The notes: generated by a model not told the origin, from the letters alone. A DNA stretch of 64,000 nucleotides from Streptococcus oralis (GCF_023611505.1 NZ_CP097843.1:620001-684000), one strand, 5' to 3'. Shown: positions 26,163 through 36,388, counted from the stretch's first letter. Made by a program: numbers and translations.

Positions 26163-26951
26163 ATGAGTGATTCTAGAAAAGAAGGAATCGACAAACTAGA
26201 AAAGGAACAGTTCGGTCGCAAAAGTCATACAAAAGAAGCGTTACAAGGAACCTATGCCAGCTTGGTAGAGGAAGATTTTCCTGATTCTAAACGAATTCAT
26301 TTTATAGCTGATTTAGGTAGGAGCCCAGAAATTGCCTTTCATTTTGAACTCATTTGCAACGATTGGGAGGAAGGAACTGACCTAAATTTTGAAGCAAGTT
26401 TTGACCAGCATGGGCAGGAGGGAATAGACTATCTTTTGGAAACTCTCAATCAAGAGGAAGATGAGAGTCAACGCATTTTGATTGTTTATTTCCTAGCGAA
26501 AATCCTTTCCAAAGTAAGACATAGAGATTTTTATGCATCTTCTTGCAAGCAAGTACTTCCTGTTCTAATATCTCTTTTACCTAGTTCAGAAGCTTCGAAT
26601 CGTAGAAAGCTAATCATTGCCCTAGGTTGGATTGGTTCAATAAGTGAGATAGAAATCTTAGGGCAACATCTCTTGACTGACCAAGATGCACTTTGTCGTG
26701 CCTGGTCTGCCAGTAGTTTGATGCAATTATCTTTTCATCAAGTTGAAAAAGAAGTCTTGATGGAGAAAACGAAGGATTTGTTTCGAGAGGCGATTCCAGA
26801 AGAAAAGGACTTTCGGGCTTGTGCTCTGATGATAGAAGCAGCTCAAGTTTTATTTGGGAAAAAATGGATTCCTACATCTGCTGTAGAGAAGTTGGAAATT
26901 GAGAAGATTGAGAAGGCAAGAAAATCAGCAATTAGATTTTTGAAGAAGTAG
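26163..26951 (+). CDS. Hypothetical alpha-helical (HEAT-like) protein
   Basis: I do not recognise this 262-residue cytoplasmic protein as a named family. Its middle and C-terminal parts look like HEAT/armadillo-type helical repeats: ILIVYFLAKILSKVRHRD, RRKLIIALGWIGSISEIEILGQHLLTDQDAL and CRAWSASSLMQLSF. Such proteins often act as scaffolds, and some are immunity proteins. It has its own promoter (TGATATAAT near 26083-26091) and AGAGGAGA before the ATG. It stands alone between the fru operon and ftsK. Confidence 0.75.
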   Translation: MSDSRKEGIDKLEKEQFGRKSHTKEALQGTYASLVEEDFPDSKRIHFIADLGRSPEIAFHFELICNDWEEGTDLNFEASFDQHGQEGIDYLLETLNQEEDESQRILIVYFLAKILSKVRHRDFYASSCKQVLPVLISLLPSSEASNRRKLIIALGWIGSISEIEILGQHLLTDQDALCRAWSASSLMQLSFHQVEKEVLMEKTKDLFREAIPEEKDFRACALMIEAAQVLFGKKWIPTSAVEKLEIEKIEKARKSAIRFLKK

Positions 26952-27067
26952 TGAGACAAGGTTGTTGAAAAATCATATAGAATAGAAAATTCAGAAATAT
27001 CAACGAAAGATGATTGTGTCTAGTAGATGCAGTCATTTTTTTGATTTCTCTAGATGTTTCTGAAATA

Positions 27068-27076
27068 TGGTATAAT
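27068..27076 (+). promoter_or_regulatory. Extended -10 promoter of ftsK (predicted leaderless transcript)
   Basis: TGGTATAAT has its hexamer at 27071-27076, and the ATG follows after only AGAAGC. The expected +1 therefore coincides with the A of the start codon. Confidence 0.6.
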
Positions 27077-27082
27077 AGAAGC

Positions 27083-29380
27083 ATGGCAAACAAAAATACA
27101 AGTAAAACAAGACGGAGACCGTCTAAAGCAGAACTCGAAAGAAAACAGGCTATCCAGAGGATGTCGATTTCCTTAGGAATTGCCTTATTGTTGATTATTG
27201 CGGCCCTCAAGCTCGGTGCAGCAGGTATCACTCTTTACAATTTAATTCGCTTGCTGGTGGGTAGCCTAGCTTATCTGGCAATATTTGCCTTCCTCATTTA
27301 TCTCTTTCTATTTAAATGGATACGTAAGCGAGAAGGACTTCTGTCAGGATTTCTCTGTATTTTCGCTGGCTTACTCTTAATTTTTGAGGCCTATCTTGTC
27401 TGGAAGTTTGGTTTGGAGCAGTCAGTTCTAAAAGGGACCTTGGCTCAAGTTATGACGGATCTGACTGGTATCCGGGTGACTAGCTTTGCTGGTGGAGGTC
27501 TGCTAGGTGTTGGACTTTATATCCCCATATCCTTTCTTTTCTCCAATATCGGATCGTACTTTATTGGAGTTCTTTTGATTCTAGTTGGGGCTCTCTTGGT
27601 CAGTCCTTGGTCTATTTATGATGTTGCAGCCTTTATTGGAGCTCAGTTCAGATCCTTCATGGAAAAACAGGAACAGAGAAAACAGGAACGCTTCATCAAG
27701 AGAGAAGAAGAGAAGGCTCGTCAAGAAGCTGCTAGAATTCAGAGAGAACAAGAAGAACAGGATGCACTACCGCTTCCTCCTGTAGATCCTGAAACGGGAG
27801 AAATCTTATCAGAAGTTCCAGACTATGATCTTCCGCCAATTCCTGAAAAAGAATGGAGTGAACCGGAGATTATCCTCCCTCAAGCTGATTTTGACGTTCC
27901 AGATGTGGAAGAAGACTTTGAGGATGAAGAGGTGCAGGTTGATTTTTCTGCTAAGGAAGCCCTTGAATACAAGCTGCCAAGCTTGCAACTCTTTGCGCCA
28001 GATAAACCCAAAGATCAGTCCAAGGAAAAGAAGATTGTTCGAGAAAATATCAAAATCTTAGAAGAAACCTTTGCTAGCTTCGGTATCAAGGTAACGGTTG
28101 AACGGGCTGAAATCGGCCCATCAGTAACCAAGTATGAAGTCAAACCAGCAGTCGGTGTACGGGTTAACCGCATTTCCAATCTGGCAGACGACTTAGCGCT
28201 TGCTCTGGCGGCCAAGGATGTTCGGATTGAGGCTCCAATACCTGGTAAATCCTTAGTCGGAATTGAGGTTCCTAACTCTGAAATTGCGACTGTTTCCTTC
28301 CGTGAGCTCTGGGAACAGTCTCAGACTAAACCAGAGAATCTCCTCGAAATTCCCCTAGGGAAGGCTGTCAATGGAACTGCTCGCACCTTTGACCTTTCTA
28401 AGATGCCCCACCTACTTGTTGCAGGTTCGACAGGATCAGGAAAATCAGTCGCAGTTAACGGTATTATCGCTAGCATTCTTATGAAAGCAAGACCAGACCA
28501 AGTCAAGTTTATGATGGTGGATCCAAAGATGGTTGAGTTATCGGTTTACAATGACATTCCTCATCTCTTGATTCCAGTTGTGACCAATCCACGCAAGGCC
28601 AGCAAGGCTCTGCAAAAGGTTGTGGATGAGATGGAAAACCGTTATGAACTCTTCGCTAAGGTTGGTGTGCGAAATATCGCTGGTTACAATGCTAAGGTCG
28701 AGGAATTTAATAGCCAATCCGAGTACAAACAAGTAGCGCTGCCTTTAATTGTTGTCATTGTAGATGAGTTGGCAGACCTCATGATGGTGGCTAGCAAGGA
28801 AGTGGAAGATGCCATCATTCGTCTCGGACAGAAGGCGCGTGCCGCAGGGATTCACATGATTCTCGCAACGCAACGTCCATCAGTCGATGTTATCTCTGGT
28901 CTTATCAAGGCCAATGTCCCGTCTCGTGTGGCTTTTGCAGTTTCATCAGGTACAGACTCACGAACCATCTTGGATGAAAATGGAGCAGAAAAATTGCTTG
29001 GTAGAGGAGATATGCTCTTTAAACCAATCGATGAAAATCACCCAGTCCGTCTACAAGGATCCTTCATCTCAGATGACGATGTCGAGCGCATTGTAAACTT
29101 CATCAAGGCTCAGGCGGATGCGGACTACGATGAGAGTTTTGATCCAGGTGAGGTTTCTGAAAATGAAGGAGAATTTTCAGATGGTGAAGCTGGCGGCGAT
29201 CCGCTTTTTGAAGAAGCTAAGGCTTTGGTTATCGAAACTCAGAAAGCTAGCGCTTCGATGATTCAGCGTCGTTTGTCGGTTGGATTTAACCGTGCGACCC
29301 GCCTTATGGAAGAACTCGAAATGGCGGGTGTTATCGGTCCAGCTGAAGGAACCAAACCACGAAAAGTATTGCAACAATAA
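27083..29380 (+). CDS. ftsK: DNA translocase FtsK/SpoIIIE
   Basis: The 765-residue protein has four N-terminal transmembrane helices (about 25-175), an acidic/charged linker (about 190-310) and the RecA-like motor with Walker [13 protein letters not shown] and Walker [16 protein letters not shown]. It ends in the winged-helix gamma domain ([24 protein letters not shown]) that reads KOPS/SRS sequences. It pumps chromosome termini across the septum. Upstream in-frame codons (from 27014) lie before the -10 and are not translated; 27083 has no Shine-Dalgarno sequence and fits a leaderless start. Confidence 0.96.
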   Translation: MANKNTSKTRRRPSKAELERKQAIQRMSISLGIALLLIIAALKLGAAGITLYNLIRLLVGSLAYLAIFAFLIYLFLFKWIRKREGLLSGFLCIFAGLLLIFEAYLVWKFGLEQSVLKGTLAQVMTDLTGIRVTSFAGGGLLGVGLYIPISFLFSNIGSYFIGVLLILVGALLVSPWSIYDVAAFIGAQFRSFMEKQEQRKQERFIKREEEKARQEAARIQREQEEQDALPLPPVDPETGEILSEVPDYDLPPIPEKEWSEPEIILPQADFDVPDVEEDFEDEEVQVDFSAKEALEYKLPSLQLFAPDKPKDQSKEKKIVRENIKILEETFASFGIKVTVERAEIGPSVTKYEVKPAVGVRVNRISNLADDLALALAAKDVRIEAPIPGKSLVGIEVPNSEIATVSFRELWEQSQTKPENLLEIPLGKAVNGTARTFDLSKMPHLLVAGSTGSGKSVAVNGIIASILMKARPDQVKFMMVDPKMVELSVYNDIPHLLIPVVTNPRKASKALQKVVDEMENRYELFAKVGVRNIAGYNAKVEEFNSQSEYKQVALPLIVVIVDELADLMMVASKEVEDAIIRLGQKARAAGIHMILATQRPSVDVISGLIKANVPSRVAFAVSSGTDSRTILDENGAEKLLGRGDMLFKPIDENHPVRLQGSFISDDDVERIVNFIKAQADADYDESFDPGEVSENEGEFSDGEAGGDPLFEEAKALVIETQKASASMIQRRLSVGFNRATRLMEELEMAGVIGPAEGTKPRKVLQQ

Positions 29381-29418
29381 AAAATAGCTTCTTTCCAAAG
29401 CTGGAAGGAAGCTATTTT
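29381..29418. terminator. Terminator between convergent ftsK and small membrane protein gene
   Basis: AAAATAGCTTC(T)TTCCA pairs with TGGAAGGAAGCTATTTT; U-rich ends occur on both strands. Confidence 0.85.
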
Positions 29419-29423
29419 AGTAG

Positions 29424-29849
29424 TTATTGATTGCTTTTGTTTTCGGAACTAGTCGTTTTGGACGAGTTTCCACTATCAGTTGTTTCTTTTGTTGAGGAAG
29501 GTGTAGAAGAACCCTGAGTTGTTGTTTTCTTCTCTTCTTTTTGCTCTTCCTTTTTATTGGATTGAGGAGTTTCTTCTTGCGGGGTATTTTCTTTAGTAGA
29601 AGTGTTGTCCTTGTTAGGTGTAGTATTTTCCTGAGGGGATTCCTTTTGAATCTCCTTGACAACAGTTGTTTGAGTTGTCGTTGGTTCTTTTTTGTTGTTT
29701 TTGTTATTATCCATAGCGTTCATGATGGTAATAGTAGCGGTGATTAGACCAAGGATACTACCGATGGTAGCAATCGTTTTTTGAAAGACAGTAAATCCCT
29801 TTTTGATGTGTTCTGTTTTTGGTTTTGAAGTTCTATGATAGTTAGACAT
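29424..29849 (-). CDS. Small single-TM protein with Ser/Thr/Lys/Glu-rich tail
   Basis: The 141-residue protein has a basic N-terminus, one transmembrane helix (about 22-46, TIATIGSILGLITATITIM) and a 90-residue low-complexity tail of T, S, E, K, N and Q. That tail is disordered and, by the positive-inside rule, probably outside the cell. No LPXTG motif is present. AAAGGAGAG lies before the ATG. I do not know its function; similar short proteins occur in streptococci beside ftsK. Confidence 0.75.
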   Translation of the reverse strand: MSNYHRTSKPKTEHIKKGFTVFQKTIATIGSILGLITATITIMNAMDNNKNNKKEPTTTQTTVVKEIQKESPQENTTPNKDNTSTKENTPQEETPQSNKKEEQKEEKKTTTQGSSTPSSTKETTDSGNSSKTTSSENKSNQ

Positions 29850-29925
29850 GATACTCTCCTTTAATTATGATTTATTATACCTCATTTCTTTAAAAAAATC
29901 TTAAAAAAAGAGGACTTGCCCTTTC

Positions 29926-29954
29926 TTGTCGCAAGCTTCGTTTCATGATACAAT
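29926..29954 (+). promoter_or_regulatory. Promoter of the desulfurase-thiI operon
   Basis: TTGTCG (29926-29931) and TACAAT (29949-29954) are spaced by 17 bases, 32 bases before the ATG. Confidence 0.65.
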
Positions 29955-29986
29955 AGAAGAAGTGATTTTAGAAAGCGTGAGAAAAC

Positions 29987-31129
29987 ATGATCTACTTTGA
30001 TAATTCGGCAACGACCAAGCCTTATCCTGAAGCACTTGAAACCTATACGCAGGTCGCTTCGAAAATTGTAGGAAATCCATCCAGTCTCCATCGTTTGGGA
30101 GATCAGGCAACACGAATTTTAGATGCTTCCCGGCAGCAAATTGCAGATTTGATTGGCAAGAAGAGTGATGAAATCTTCTTTACTTCTGGTGGAACAGAAG
30201 GAGATAACTGGGTCATCAAGGGTGTGGCATTTGAAAAAGCCCAGTTTGGCAAGCACATCATTGTATCAGCCATTGAACATCCAGCAGTCAAGGAATCAGC
30301 CCTTTGGCTGAAAAGTCAAGGTTTTGAGGTGGATTTTGCTCCAGTTGATGAGAAAGGGTTTGTGGATGTTGAGGCTCTAGGAGCTTTGATACGACCTGAT
30401 ACGACCCTCGTCTCCATCATGGCAGTAAACAACGAAATTGGGTCTATTCAACCTATTGAGGCCATCTCAGAACTGTTGGCAGACAAGCCAACTATTTCCT
30501 TCCACGTTGATGCAGTTCAGGCACTCGCTAAGATTCCGACTGAAAAATATCTGACAGATCGTGTAGATTTTGCGACCTTCTCAAGTCATAAATTTCATGG
30601 TGTCCGAGGTGTTGGCTTTGTCTATATCAAGTCTGGTAAGAAAATTACGCCTCTTTTGACAGGTGGTGGTCAAGAGCGTGATTATCGTTCAACAACTGAA
30701 AATGTAGCAGGGATTGCAGCGACAGCCAAGGCTCTCCGTTTGTCTATGGAAAAGTTAGCTATCTTTACTAATAAGGCAGGGCAGATGAAATCAGTCATTC
30801 GCCAAGCGCTTTTGGACTATCCAGATATTTTTGTCTTTTCAGATGAGGAAGACTTTGCCCCTCATCTCCTGACTTTTGGAATCAAGGGTGTTCGTGGTGA
30901 AGTCATTGTTCACGCATTTGAAGACTATGATATTTTCATCTCCACAACCTCGGCTTGTTCATCCAAGGCTGGAAAACCTGCGGGGACCTTGATTGCCATG
31001 GGAGTGGACAAAGATAAGGCTCAGTCAGCTGTGCGTCTAAGTCTGGACCTTGAAAATGATATGAGTCAGGTTGAGCAGTTTTTGACCAAACTAAAATTAA
31101 TTTACAATCAAACTAGAAAAGTAAGATAG
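29987..31129 (+). CDS. Cysteine desulfurase (NifS/IscS-like) paired with ThiI
   Basis: The 380-residue class V PLP enzyme has the PLP lysine in [14 protein letters not shown] (about residue 203) and the catalytic cysteine loop [11 protein letters not shown] near residue 325. It takes sulfur from cysteine. The next gene, 8 bases downstream, is thiI, so this is most likely the NifZ-type donor dedicated to tRNA 4-thiouridine rather than the SufS of Fe-S assembly. Confidence 0.93.
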   Translation: MIYFDNSATTKPYPEALETYTQVASKIVGNPSSLHRLGDQATRILDASRQQIADLIGKKSDEIFFTSGGTEGDNWVIKGVAFEKAQFGKHIIVSAIEHPAVKESALWLKSQGFEVDFAPVDEKGFVDVEALGALIRPDTTLVSIMAVNNEIGSIQPIEAISELLADKPTISFHVDAVQALAKIPTEKYLTDRVDFATFSSHKFHGVRGVGFVYIKSGKKITPLLTGGGQERDYRSTTENVAGIAATAKALRLSMEKLAIFTNKAGQMKSVIRQALLDYPDIFVFSDEEDFAPHLLTFGIKGVRGEVIVHAFEDYDIFISTTSACSSKAGKPAGTLIAMGVDKDKAQSAVRLSLDLENDMSQVEQFLTKLKLIYNQTRKVR

Positions 31130-31137
31130 GAGCATTC

Positions 31138-32352
31138 ATGCAGTATTCAGAAATTATGATTCGCTACGGAGAGTTATCAACCAAGGGCAAAAACCGTATG
31201 CGGTTCATCAATAAACTTCGTAATAATATTTCGGACGTCTTGTCCATCTATCCCCAAGTTAAGGTAACCGCTGATCGCGACCGTGCCCACGCTTACCTGA
31301 ATGGAGCCGACTACACAGCAGTTGCAGAATCTCTCAAACAAGTCTTCGGGATTCAGAATTTTTCTCCAGTATATAAGGTTGAAAAATCTGTAGAAGTTCT
31401 GAAGTCTTCTGTCCAAGAGATCATGACAGATATCTACAAGGAAGGCATGACCTTTAAGATTTCTAGTAAGCGTAGCGACCACAACTTTGAACTCGACAGT
31501 CGTGAACTCAACCAAACACTTGGTGGAGCAGTATTCGAAGCTATTCCAAATGTCCAAGCTCAAATGAAAAATCCTGATATCAATCTTCAGGTGGAGATTC
31601 GTGAGGAAGCGGCTTATATTTCTTATGAGACTATTCGAGGAGCAGGTGGCTTGCCTGTGGGGACTTCTGGTAAGGGGATGCTCATGTTGTCAGGAGGGAT
31701 TGATTCACCTGTGGCAGGTTATCTAGCTCTTAAACGTGGGGTAGATATTGAGGCCGTTCACTTTGCCAGCCCACCTTACACTAGTCCAGGTGCTCTCAAA
31801 AAAGCCCAAGATTTGACTCGTAAATTAACCAAGTTTGGTGGGAATATCCAGTTTATCGAGGTGCCTTTCACTGAGATTCAAGAGGAAATCAAGGCTAAAG
31901 CGCCAGAAGCCTACCTCATGACCTTGACCCGTCGTTTTATGATGCGGATTACCGACCGTATCCGTGAGGTACGAAATGGTTTGGTTATCATCAATGGGGA
32001 AAGTCTTGGTCAAGTAGCCAGCCAAACTCTGGAGAGCATGCAGGCTATCAACGCTGTGACCAACACTCCTATCATCCGCCCTGTGGTTACTATGGACAAG
32101 TTGGAAATCATTGACATTGCGCAGGAAATCGATACCTTTGAAATTTCTATCCAGCCTTTTGAGGACTGCTGTACTATTTTTGCACCTGATCGTCCTAAGA
32201 CCAATCCTAAGATTAAGAATGCGGAGCAGTATGAAGAACGCATGGATGTTGAAGGTTTGGTTGAGCGAGCAGTAGCTGGGATCATGATTACTGAGATTAC
32301 ACCTCAAGCTGAAAAAGATGAGGTTGATAACCTGATTGATAATCTCCTCTAA
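31138..32352 (+). CDS. thiI: tRNA 4-thiouridine synthase ThiI
   Basis: The 404-residue product has an N-terminal ferredoxin-like/THUMP region (1-165) and the PP-loop motif [16 protein letters not shown] around residue 182, with the catalytic Cys region [10 protein letters not shown] near residue 345. It lacks the C-terminal rhodanese domain of E. coli ThiI, as is normal in Firmicutes, so sulfur must come directly from the partner desulfurase. An AGGAG site precedes the ATG. Confidence 0.97.
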   Translation: MQYSEIMIRYGELSTKGKNRMRFINKLRNNISDVLSIYPQVKVTADRDRAHAYLNGADYTAVAESLKQVFGIQNFSPVYKVEKSVEVLKSSVQEIMTDIYKEGMTFKISSKRSDHNFELDSRELNQTLGGAVFEAIPNVQAQMKNPDINLQVEIREEAAYISYETIRGAGGLPVGTSGKGMLMLSGGIDSPVAGYLALKRGVDIEAVHFASPPYTSPGALKKAQDLTRKLTKFGGNIQFIEVPFTEIQEEIKAKAPEAYLMTLTRRFMMRITDRIREVRNGLVIINGESLGQVASQTLESMQAINAVTNTPIIRPVVTMDKLEIIDIAQEIDTFEISIQPFEDCCTIFAPDRPKTNPKIKNAEQYEERMDVEGLVERAVAGIMITEITPQAEKDEVDNLIDNLL

Positions 32353-32386
32353 TCAGAAAATCCAGAAGAATTCAGAAAAATAAATG

Positions 32387-32434
32387 AAAAAGTTAGTTTT
32401 TAATCCAAAAATGGAAACAAAACTGACTTTTTTT
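32387..32434 (+). terminator. thiI terminator
   Basis: AAAAAGTTAGTTTT pairs with AAAACTGACTTTTT, followed by a T-run. Confidence 0.75.
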
Positions 32435-32446
32435 CTATTTTTATGG

Positions 32447-32452
32447 TATAAT
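32447..32452 (+). promoter_or_regulatory. Extended -10 promoter of the esterase/ATP-grasp operon
   Basis: TATAAT at 32447-32452 is preceded by ATGG (extended -10). No strong -35 is visible because the thiI terminator occupies that position. Confidence 0.55.
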
Positions 32453-32487
32453 GAGATAAAATTTTGAATATAGAGAGTTTTCTGACA

Positions 32488-33312
32488 ATGAATCATTCCT
32501 ACTTTTACTTAAAAATGAAAGAACACAAACTCAAGGTACCTTATACAGGAAAGGAGCGTCGTGTGCGTGTGCTCCTGCCTAAGGACTACGAGAAAGACAC
32601 AGACCGTTTTTACCCTGTTGTTTACTTTCATGACGGGCAAAATGTCTTTTACAGCAAGGAGTCCTATATCGGACACTCTTGGAAAATTATTCCAGCCATT
32701 AAGCGAAATCCTGACATCAGCCGCATGATTGTTGTAGCCATCGACAATGATGGTATGGGAAGAATGAATGAATACGCAGCTTGGAAGTTTCAAGAATCTC
32801 CTATCCCAGGCCAGCAGTTTGGCGGTAAGGGTGTGGAGTATGCTGAGTTTGTCATGAAGGTGGTCAAGCCTTTTATCGATGAGACCTACCGTACCAAAGC
32901 TGATCGCCAGCATACGGCTATGATTGGTTCGTCTCTAGGAGGCAATATTACCCAGTTTATCGGACTAGAGTACCAAGAAAGAATTGGTTGTCTAGGTGTC
33001 TTCTCATCTGCTAACTGGCTTCACCAAGAAGCCTTTAACCGCTATATCGAGCGTAAGAAATTGTCGTCTGAACAGCGCATTTTCATCTATGTAGGAACAG
33101 AAGAAGCAGACGATACGGACAAGACCCTAATGGCTGGCAATATCAAACAAGCCTATATCGATTCGTCGCTTCGGTATTACCGTGATTTGATTGCAGGTGG
33201 AGTAGGCTTGGATAATCTGGTCTTGAAAGTTCAGTCTGGTGCCATCCATAGTGAGATTCCATGGTCGGAAAATTTGCCAGACTGTCTTCGATTTTTTGCA
33301 GAGAAATGGTAA
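32488..33312 (+). CDS. Esterase D-like alpha/beta hydrolase (first of two)
   Basis: The 274-residue cytoplasmic hydrolase has an oxyanion strand (YPVVYFHDGQNVF), the nucleophile elbow GSSLGG with Ser around residue 148 and a C-terminal His in AIHSEIPW. It fits the putative esterase (PF00756) family that includes feruloyl esterases, siderophore esterases and S-formylglutathione hydrolase. ATG 32488 is preferred to TTG 32464, which lies only 11 bases from the -10. It heads a three-gene unit with a second esterase and an ATP-grasp ligase. Substrate unknown. Confidence 0.88.
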   Translation: MNHSYFYLKMKEHKLKVPYTGKERRVRVLLPKDYEKDTDRFYPVVYFHDGQNVFYSKESYIGHSWKIIPAIKRNPDISRMIVVAIDNDGMGRMNEYAAWKFQESPIPGQQFGGKGVEYAEFVMKVVKPFIDETYRTKADRQHTAMIGSSLGGNITQFIGLEYQERIGCLGVFSSANWLHQEAFNRYIERKKLSSEQRIFIYVGTEEADDTDKTLMAGNIKQAYIDSSLRYYRDLIAGGVGLDNLVLKVQSGAIHSEIPWSENLPDCLRFFAEKW

Positions 33313-33332
33313 GTTAAGAAAGGAGAAAGCCA

Positions 33333-34073
33333 ATGCATATTGAAAATCTCAGCCACTGGAGTGGCAATCTCAACCGTGAAATGTACCTCAACCGTTATGG
33401 ACATGCTGGGATTCCAGTTGTGGTTTTTGCTTCATCTGGTGGCAGTCACAACGAATACTATGATTTTGGCATGATTGATGCCTGTGCTTCCTTTATCGAA
33501 GAAGGCCGTGTTCAGTTCTTTACTCTCTCCAGCGTTGATAGTGAGAGCTGGTTGGCCACTTGGAAAAATGGTCATGACCAGGCGGAGATGCATCGCGCTT
33601 ACGAACGCTATGTGATTGAGGAAGCCATTCCTTTTATCAAGCATAAGACAGGTTGGTTTGACGGTATGATGACGACGGGTTGCTCGATGGGGGCCTACCA
33701 TGCACTCAATTTCTTCCTCCAGCATCCAGATGTCTTTACCAAAGTGATTGCTCTCAGCGGTGTTTACGACGCACGTTTCTTTGTTGGAGATTACTACAAT
33801 GACGATGCCATTTATCAAAACTCACCAGTTGACTATATTTGGAATCAGAATGACGGCTGGTTTATCGATCGTTACCGTCAGGCGGAGATTGTCGTCTGTA
33901 CGGGTCTCGGTGCTTGGGAACAAGATGGTCTGCCGTCCTTCTACAAACTGAAAGAAGCCTTTGACAAGAAACAAATCCCTGCCTGGTTTGCTGAGTGGGG
34001 ACATGATGTTGCCCATGACTGGGATTGGTGGCGTAAACAAATGCCTTATTTCCTTGGTCACATGAATCTATAA
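33333..34073 (+). CDS. Esterase D-like alpha/beta hydrolase (second)
   Basis: The 246-residue hydrolase has VVVFASSGGSHNEY (oxyanion region), the nucleophile elbow GCSMGA with Ser near residue 118, an Asp in the SGVYDARFF region and the catalytic His in WGHDVAHDW. It is only distantly similar to the preceding gene, so they are divergent family members rather than a recent duplication. GAAAGGAG precedes the ATG, 20 bases after the upstream stop. Confidence 0.88.
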   Translation: MHIENLSHWSGNLNREMYLNRYGHAGIPVVVFASSGGSHNEYYDFGMIDACASFIEEGRVQFFTLSSVDSESWLATWKNGHDQAEMHRAYERYVIEEAIPFIKHKTGWFDGMMTTGCSMGAYHALNFFLQHPDVFTKVIALSGVYDARFFVGDYYNDDAIYQNSPVDYIWNQNDGWFIDRYRQAEIVVCTGLGAWEQDGLPSFYKLKEAFDKKQIPAWFAEWGHDVAHDWDWWRKQMPYFLGHMNL

Positions 34074-34085
34074 AAGGAGTTGCCT

Positions 34086-35252
34086 ATGAATTATCTTGTT
34101 ATTTCACCCTACTATCCACAAAACTTTCAACAGTTTACCATCGAGCTAGCTAATAAAGGCATCACCGTTTTGGGAATTGGTCAGGAGCCTTACGAACAAC
34201 TAGATGAACCTTTGCGCAATAGCCTAACCGAGTATTTCCGTGTGGACAATCTTGAGAACATAGACGAAGTCAAACGTGCAGTTGCCTTTCTTTTCTACAA
34301 GCACGGTCCTATCGACCGCATCGAGTCCCACAATGAATACTGGCTTGAGCTGGATGCAGCCCTTCGTGAGCAATTCAATGTCTTTGGTGCTAAACCCGAT
34401 GACCTCAAAAAGACCAAGTTTAAGTCTGAAATGAAAAAACATTTCCAAAAGGCAGGAGTACCTGTTGTTCCGGGAGCAGTGATTAAAACAGAGACCGATG
34501 TAGCTCAGGCTGTGGAGGAGATCGGTTTACCATTGATTGCCAAACCAGACAACGGTGTGGGAGCAGCAGCAACCTTTAAACTTGAAAACCAAACAGATGT
34601 GGACCGTTTTAAGGCAGAATGGGACCATTCAACCGTCTATTTCTTTGAAAAATTTGTCACTTCTAGCGAAATCTGTACCTTTGACGGAATAGTGGACAAG
34701 GACGGTAAGATTGTCTTTTCAACGACTTTTGACTACGCCCATACACCACTGGATCTCATGCTTTACAAGATGGATAATGCCTATTATGTTCTCAAGGATA
34801 TGGATCCAAAATTGCGTAAGTATGGTGAAGCCATTGTCAAGGAATTTGGCATGAAGGAGCGTTTCTTCCATATCGAATTCTTCCGTGAGGGAGATGACTA
34901 TATCGCTATTGAGTATAATAACCGTCCGGCAGGTGGTTTTACCATTGATGTTTACAATTATGCCCACTCTTTTGACCTCTACCGAGGTTATGCGGCTATC
35001 GTAGCAGGAGAGCCATTCCCTGGTTCATATTTTGAACCCCTCTATTGCTTGGCGACTGCTCGGCGTTTAAGTTCTCATTATGTTTACTCAGAAGAGGAGT
35101 TACTAGCTAAATACCAAGGAGGTTTTAAGGCTAAGAAAATCATGCCAGCAGCCTTTGCAGAGTTACAAGGAGATATCCTCTATATGTTGACAACTCCAAG
35201 TCGTGAGGAGCTGGATCAGATGTTAGCAGACTTTGGTCAACGTCAAGAGTAA
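34086..35252 (+). CDS. ATP-grasp family carboxylate-amine/thiol ligase
   Basis: The 388-residue protein has a Rossmann-like N-terminal preATP-grasp domain (NYLVISPYYPQNFQQF). The ATP-grasp core follows, with the lysine-containing PLIAKPDNGVGAAATF loop around residue 158 and the metal-binding FHIEFFREGDDYIAIEYNNRPAGG around residue 265. Such enzymes join an acyl-phosphate to an amine or thiol. The ATG at 34086 has AAAAGGAG 6 bases upstream. The product cannot be named; it is coupled to two esterases, suggesting a small-molecule or dipeptide pathway. Confidence 0.85.
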   Translation: MNYLVISPYYPQNFQQFTIELANKGITVLGIGQEPYEQLDEPLRNSLTEYFRVDNLENIDEVKRAVAFLFYKHGPIDRIESHNEYWLELDAALREQFNVFGAKPDDLKKTKFKSEMKKHFQKAGVPVVPGAVIKTETDVAQAVEEIGLPLIAKPDNGVGAAATFKLENQTDVDRFKAEWDHSTVYFFEKFVTSSEICTFDGIVDKDGKIVFSTTFDYAHTPLDLMLYKMDNAYYVLKDMDPKLRKYGEAIVKEFGMKERFFHIEFFREGDDYIAIEYNNRPAGGFTIDVYNYAHSFDLYRGYAAIVAGEPFPGSYFEPLYCLATARRLSSHYVYSEEELLAKYQGGFKAKKIMPAAFAELQGDILYMLTTPSREELDQMLADFGQRQE

Positions 35253-35343
35253 GGAATAGGATGAAAGGAGTTTGACTTCTTTTGTCCTTTTCTTAAAGAT
35301 AAGTTAAATAAAGCGTTTTCCAGAGATTCTTTTAGAAAATCGG

Positions 35344-35372
35344 TTGCTAAAAGGCCTAAAAATTGATAGAAT
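35344..35372 (+). promoter_or_regulatory. Aquaporin gene promoter
   Basis: TTGCTA (35344-35349) and TAGAAT (35367-35372) are spaced by 17 bases. Confidence 0.65.
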
Positions 35373-35408
35373 AAGGATTGTCTAAAAAAATTAAGGAGAA
35401 TCTATCAA

Positions 35409-36278
35409 ATGGATTTTACATGGGCTATTAAATATGCCACTGAATTTTTGGGAACTGCCATTCTGATCATTCTTGGTAATGGTGCAGTTGCTAACGTTGA
35501 ACTTAAAGGTACGAAAGGTCACCAAAGTGGCTGGCTCGTTATCGCGGTTGGTTACGGTATGGGGGTTATGATCCCAGCCTTGATGTTCGGTAATGTATCT
35601 GGGAACCACATCAACCCAGCCTTCACACTTGGACTTGCTGTGAGTGGACTTTTCCCTTGGGGACAAGTACCATATTATATCCTTGCGCAAGTTTTAGGAG
35701 CGATTTTTGGTCAAGCTATGGTTGTTGCAACTCACCGTCCTTACTACTTGAAAACAGAGAATTCTAATAACATTTTGGGTACTTTCTCAACGATTTCAAA
35801 TGTTGATCACGGTACAAAAGAATCACGTTTCGCAGCAAGTGTAAATGGTTTTATCAATGAGTTTGTCGGTTCGTTTGTTCTGTTCTTTGCAGCCCTAGGA
35901 ATGACTAAAAACTTTTTTGGTGCGGAAGTAATGCAATACATGAAGCAAATGGCAACGCAGGCTAATCAAACAGTTGACTTTTCTGAATTAGCTATTAAGG
36001 CTCAAATAGCACCACACACAGCAGCAGGTCTTTCAGTTGCTCATTTAGGACTTGGTTTCCTAGTAATGGCCTTGGTAACTTCACTCGGTGGACCTACTGG
36101 ACCTGGTTTGAACCCAGCTCGTGACTTTGGACCACGTCTTCTTCACGAACTCCTTCCAAAATCAGTTCTTGGTCAACACAAGGGTGATTCAAAATGGTGG
36201 TATGCATGGGTTCCGGTTGTAGCTCCAATTGCAGCGGGAATTGCAGCAGTAGCAATCTTTAAACTACTTTACCTATAA
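35409..36278 (+). CDS. MIP-family aquaporin / glycerol facilitator
   Basis: The 289-residue membrane channel has six transmembrane segments and the two pore loops GNHINPAFTLGLAV (NPA) and GPGLNPARDFGPRL (NPA). A long extracellular or cytoplasmic insertion around residues 165-200 is typical of the streptococcal GlpF-like group. A pneumococcal relative has been described as a hydrogen-peroxide-conducting channel, which would suit a peroxide-producing mitis-group species. Whether this one passes water, glycerol or peroxide cannot be read from sequence. AAGGAG precedes the ATG. Confidence 0.93.
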   Translation: MDFTWAIKYATEFLGTAILIILGNGAVANVELKGTKGHQSGWLVIAVGYGMGVMIPALMFGNVSGNHINPAFTLGLAVSGLFPWGQVPYYILAQVLGAIFGQAMVVATHRPYYLKTENSNNILGTFSTISNVDHGTKESRFAASVNGFINEFVGSFVLFFAALGMTKNFFGAEVMQYMKQMATQANQTVDFSELAIKAQIAPHTAAGLSVAHLGLGFLVMALVTSLGGPTGPGLNPARDFGPRLLHELLPKSVLGQHKGDSKWWYAWVPVVAPIAAGIAAVAIFKLLYL

Positions 36279-36284
36279 GAAATG

Positions 36285-36308
36285 AAACTGGGGAATCCCA
36301 GTTTTTTT
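36285..36308 (+). terminator. Aquaporin gene terminator
   Basis: AAACTGGG-gaat-CCCAGTTT is followed by a T-run. Confidence 0.9.
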
Positions 36309-36388
36309 CTTGTAAAATTTCTAAATAAAATAGATATGGCTTGTAAAATATTCGAAAATCCTTTAAAATAAAAGAGTTGGAGGAATTT

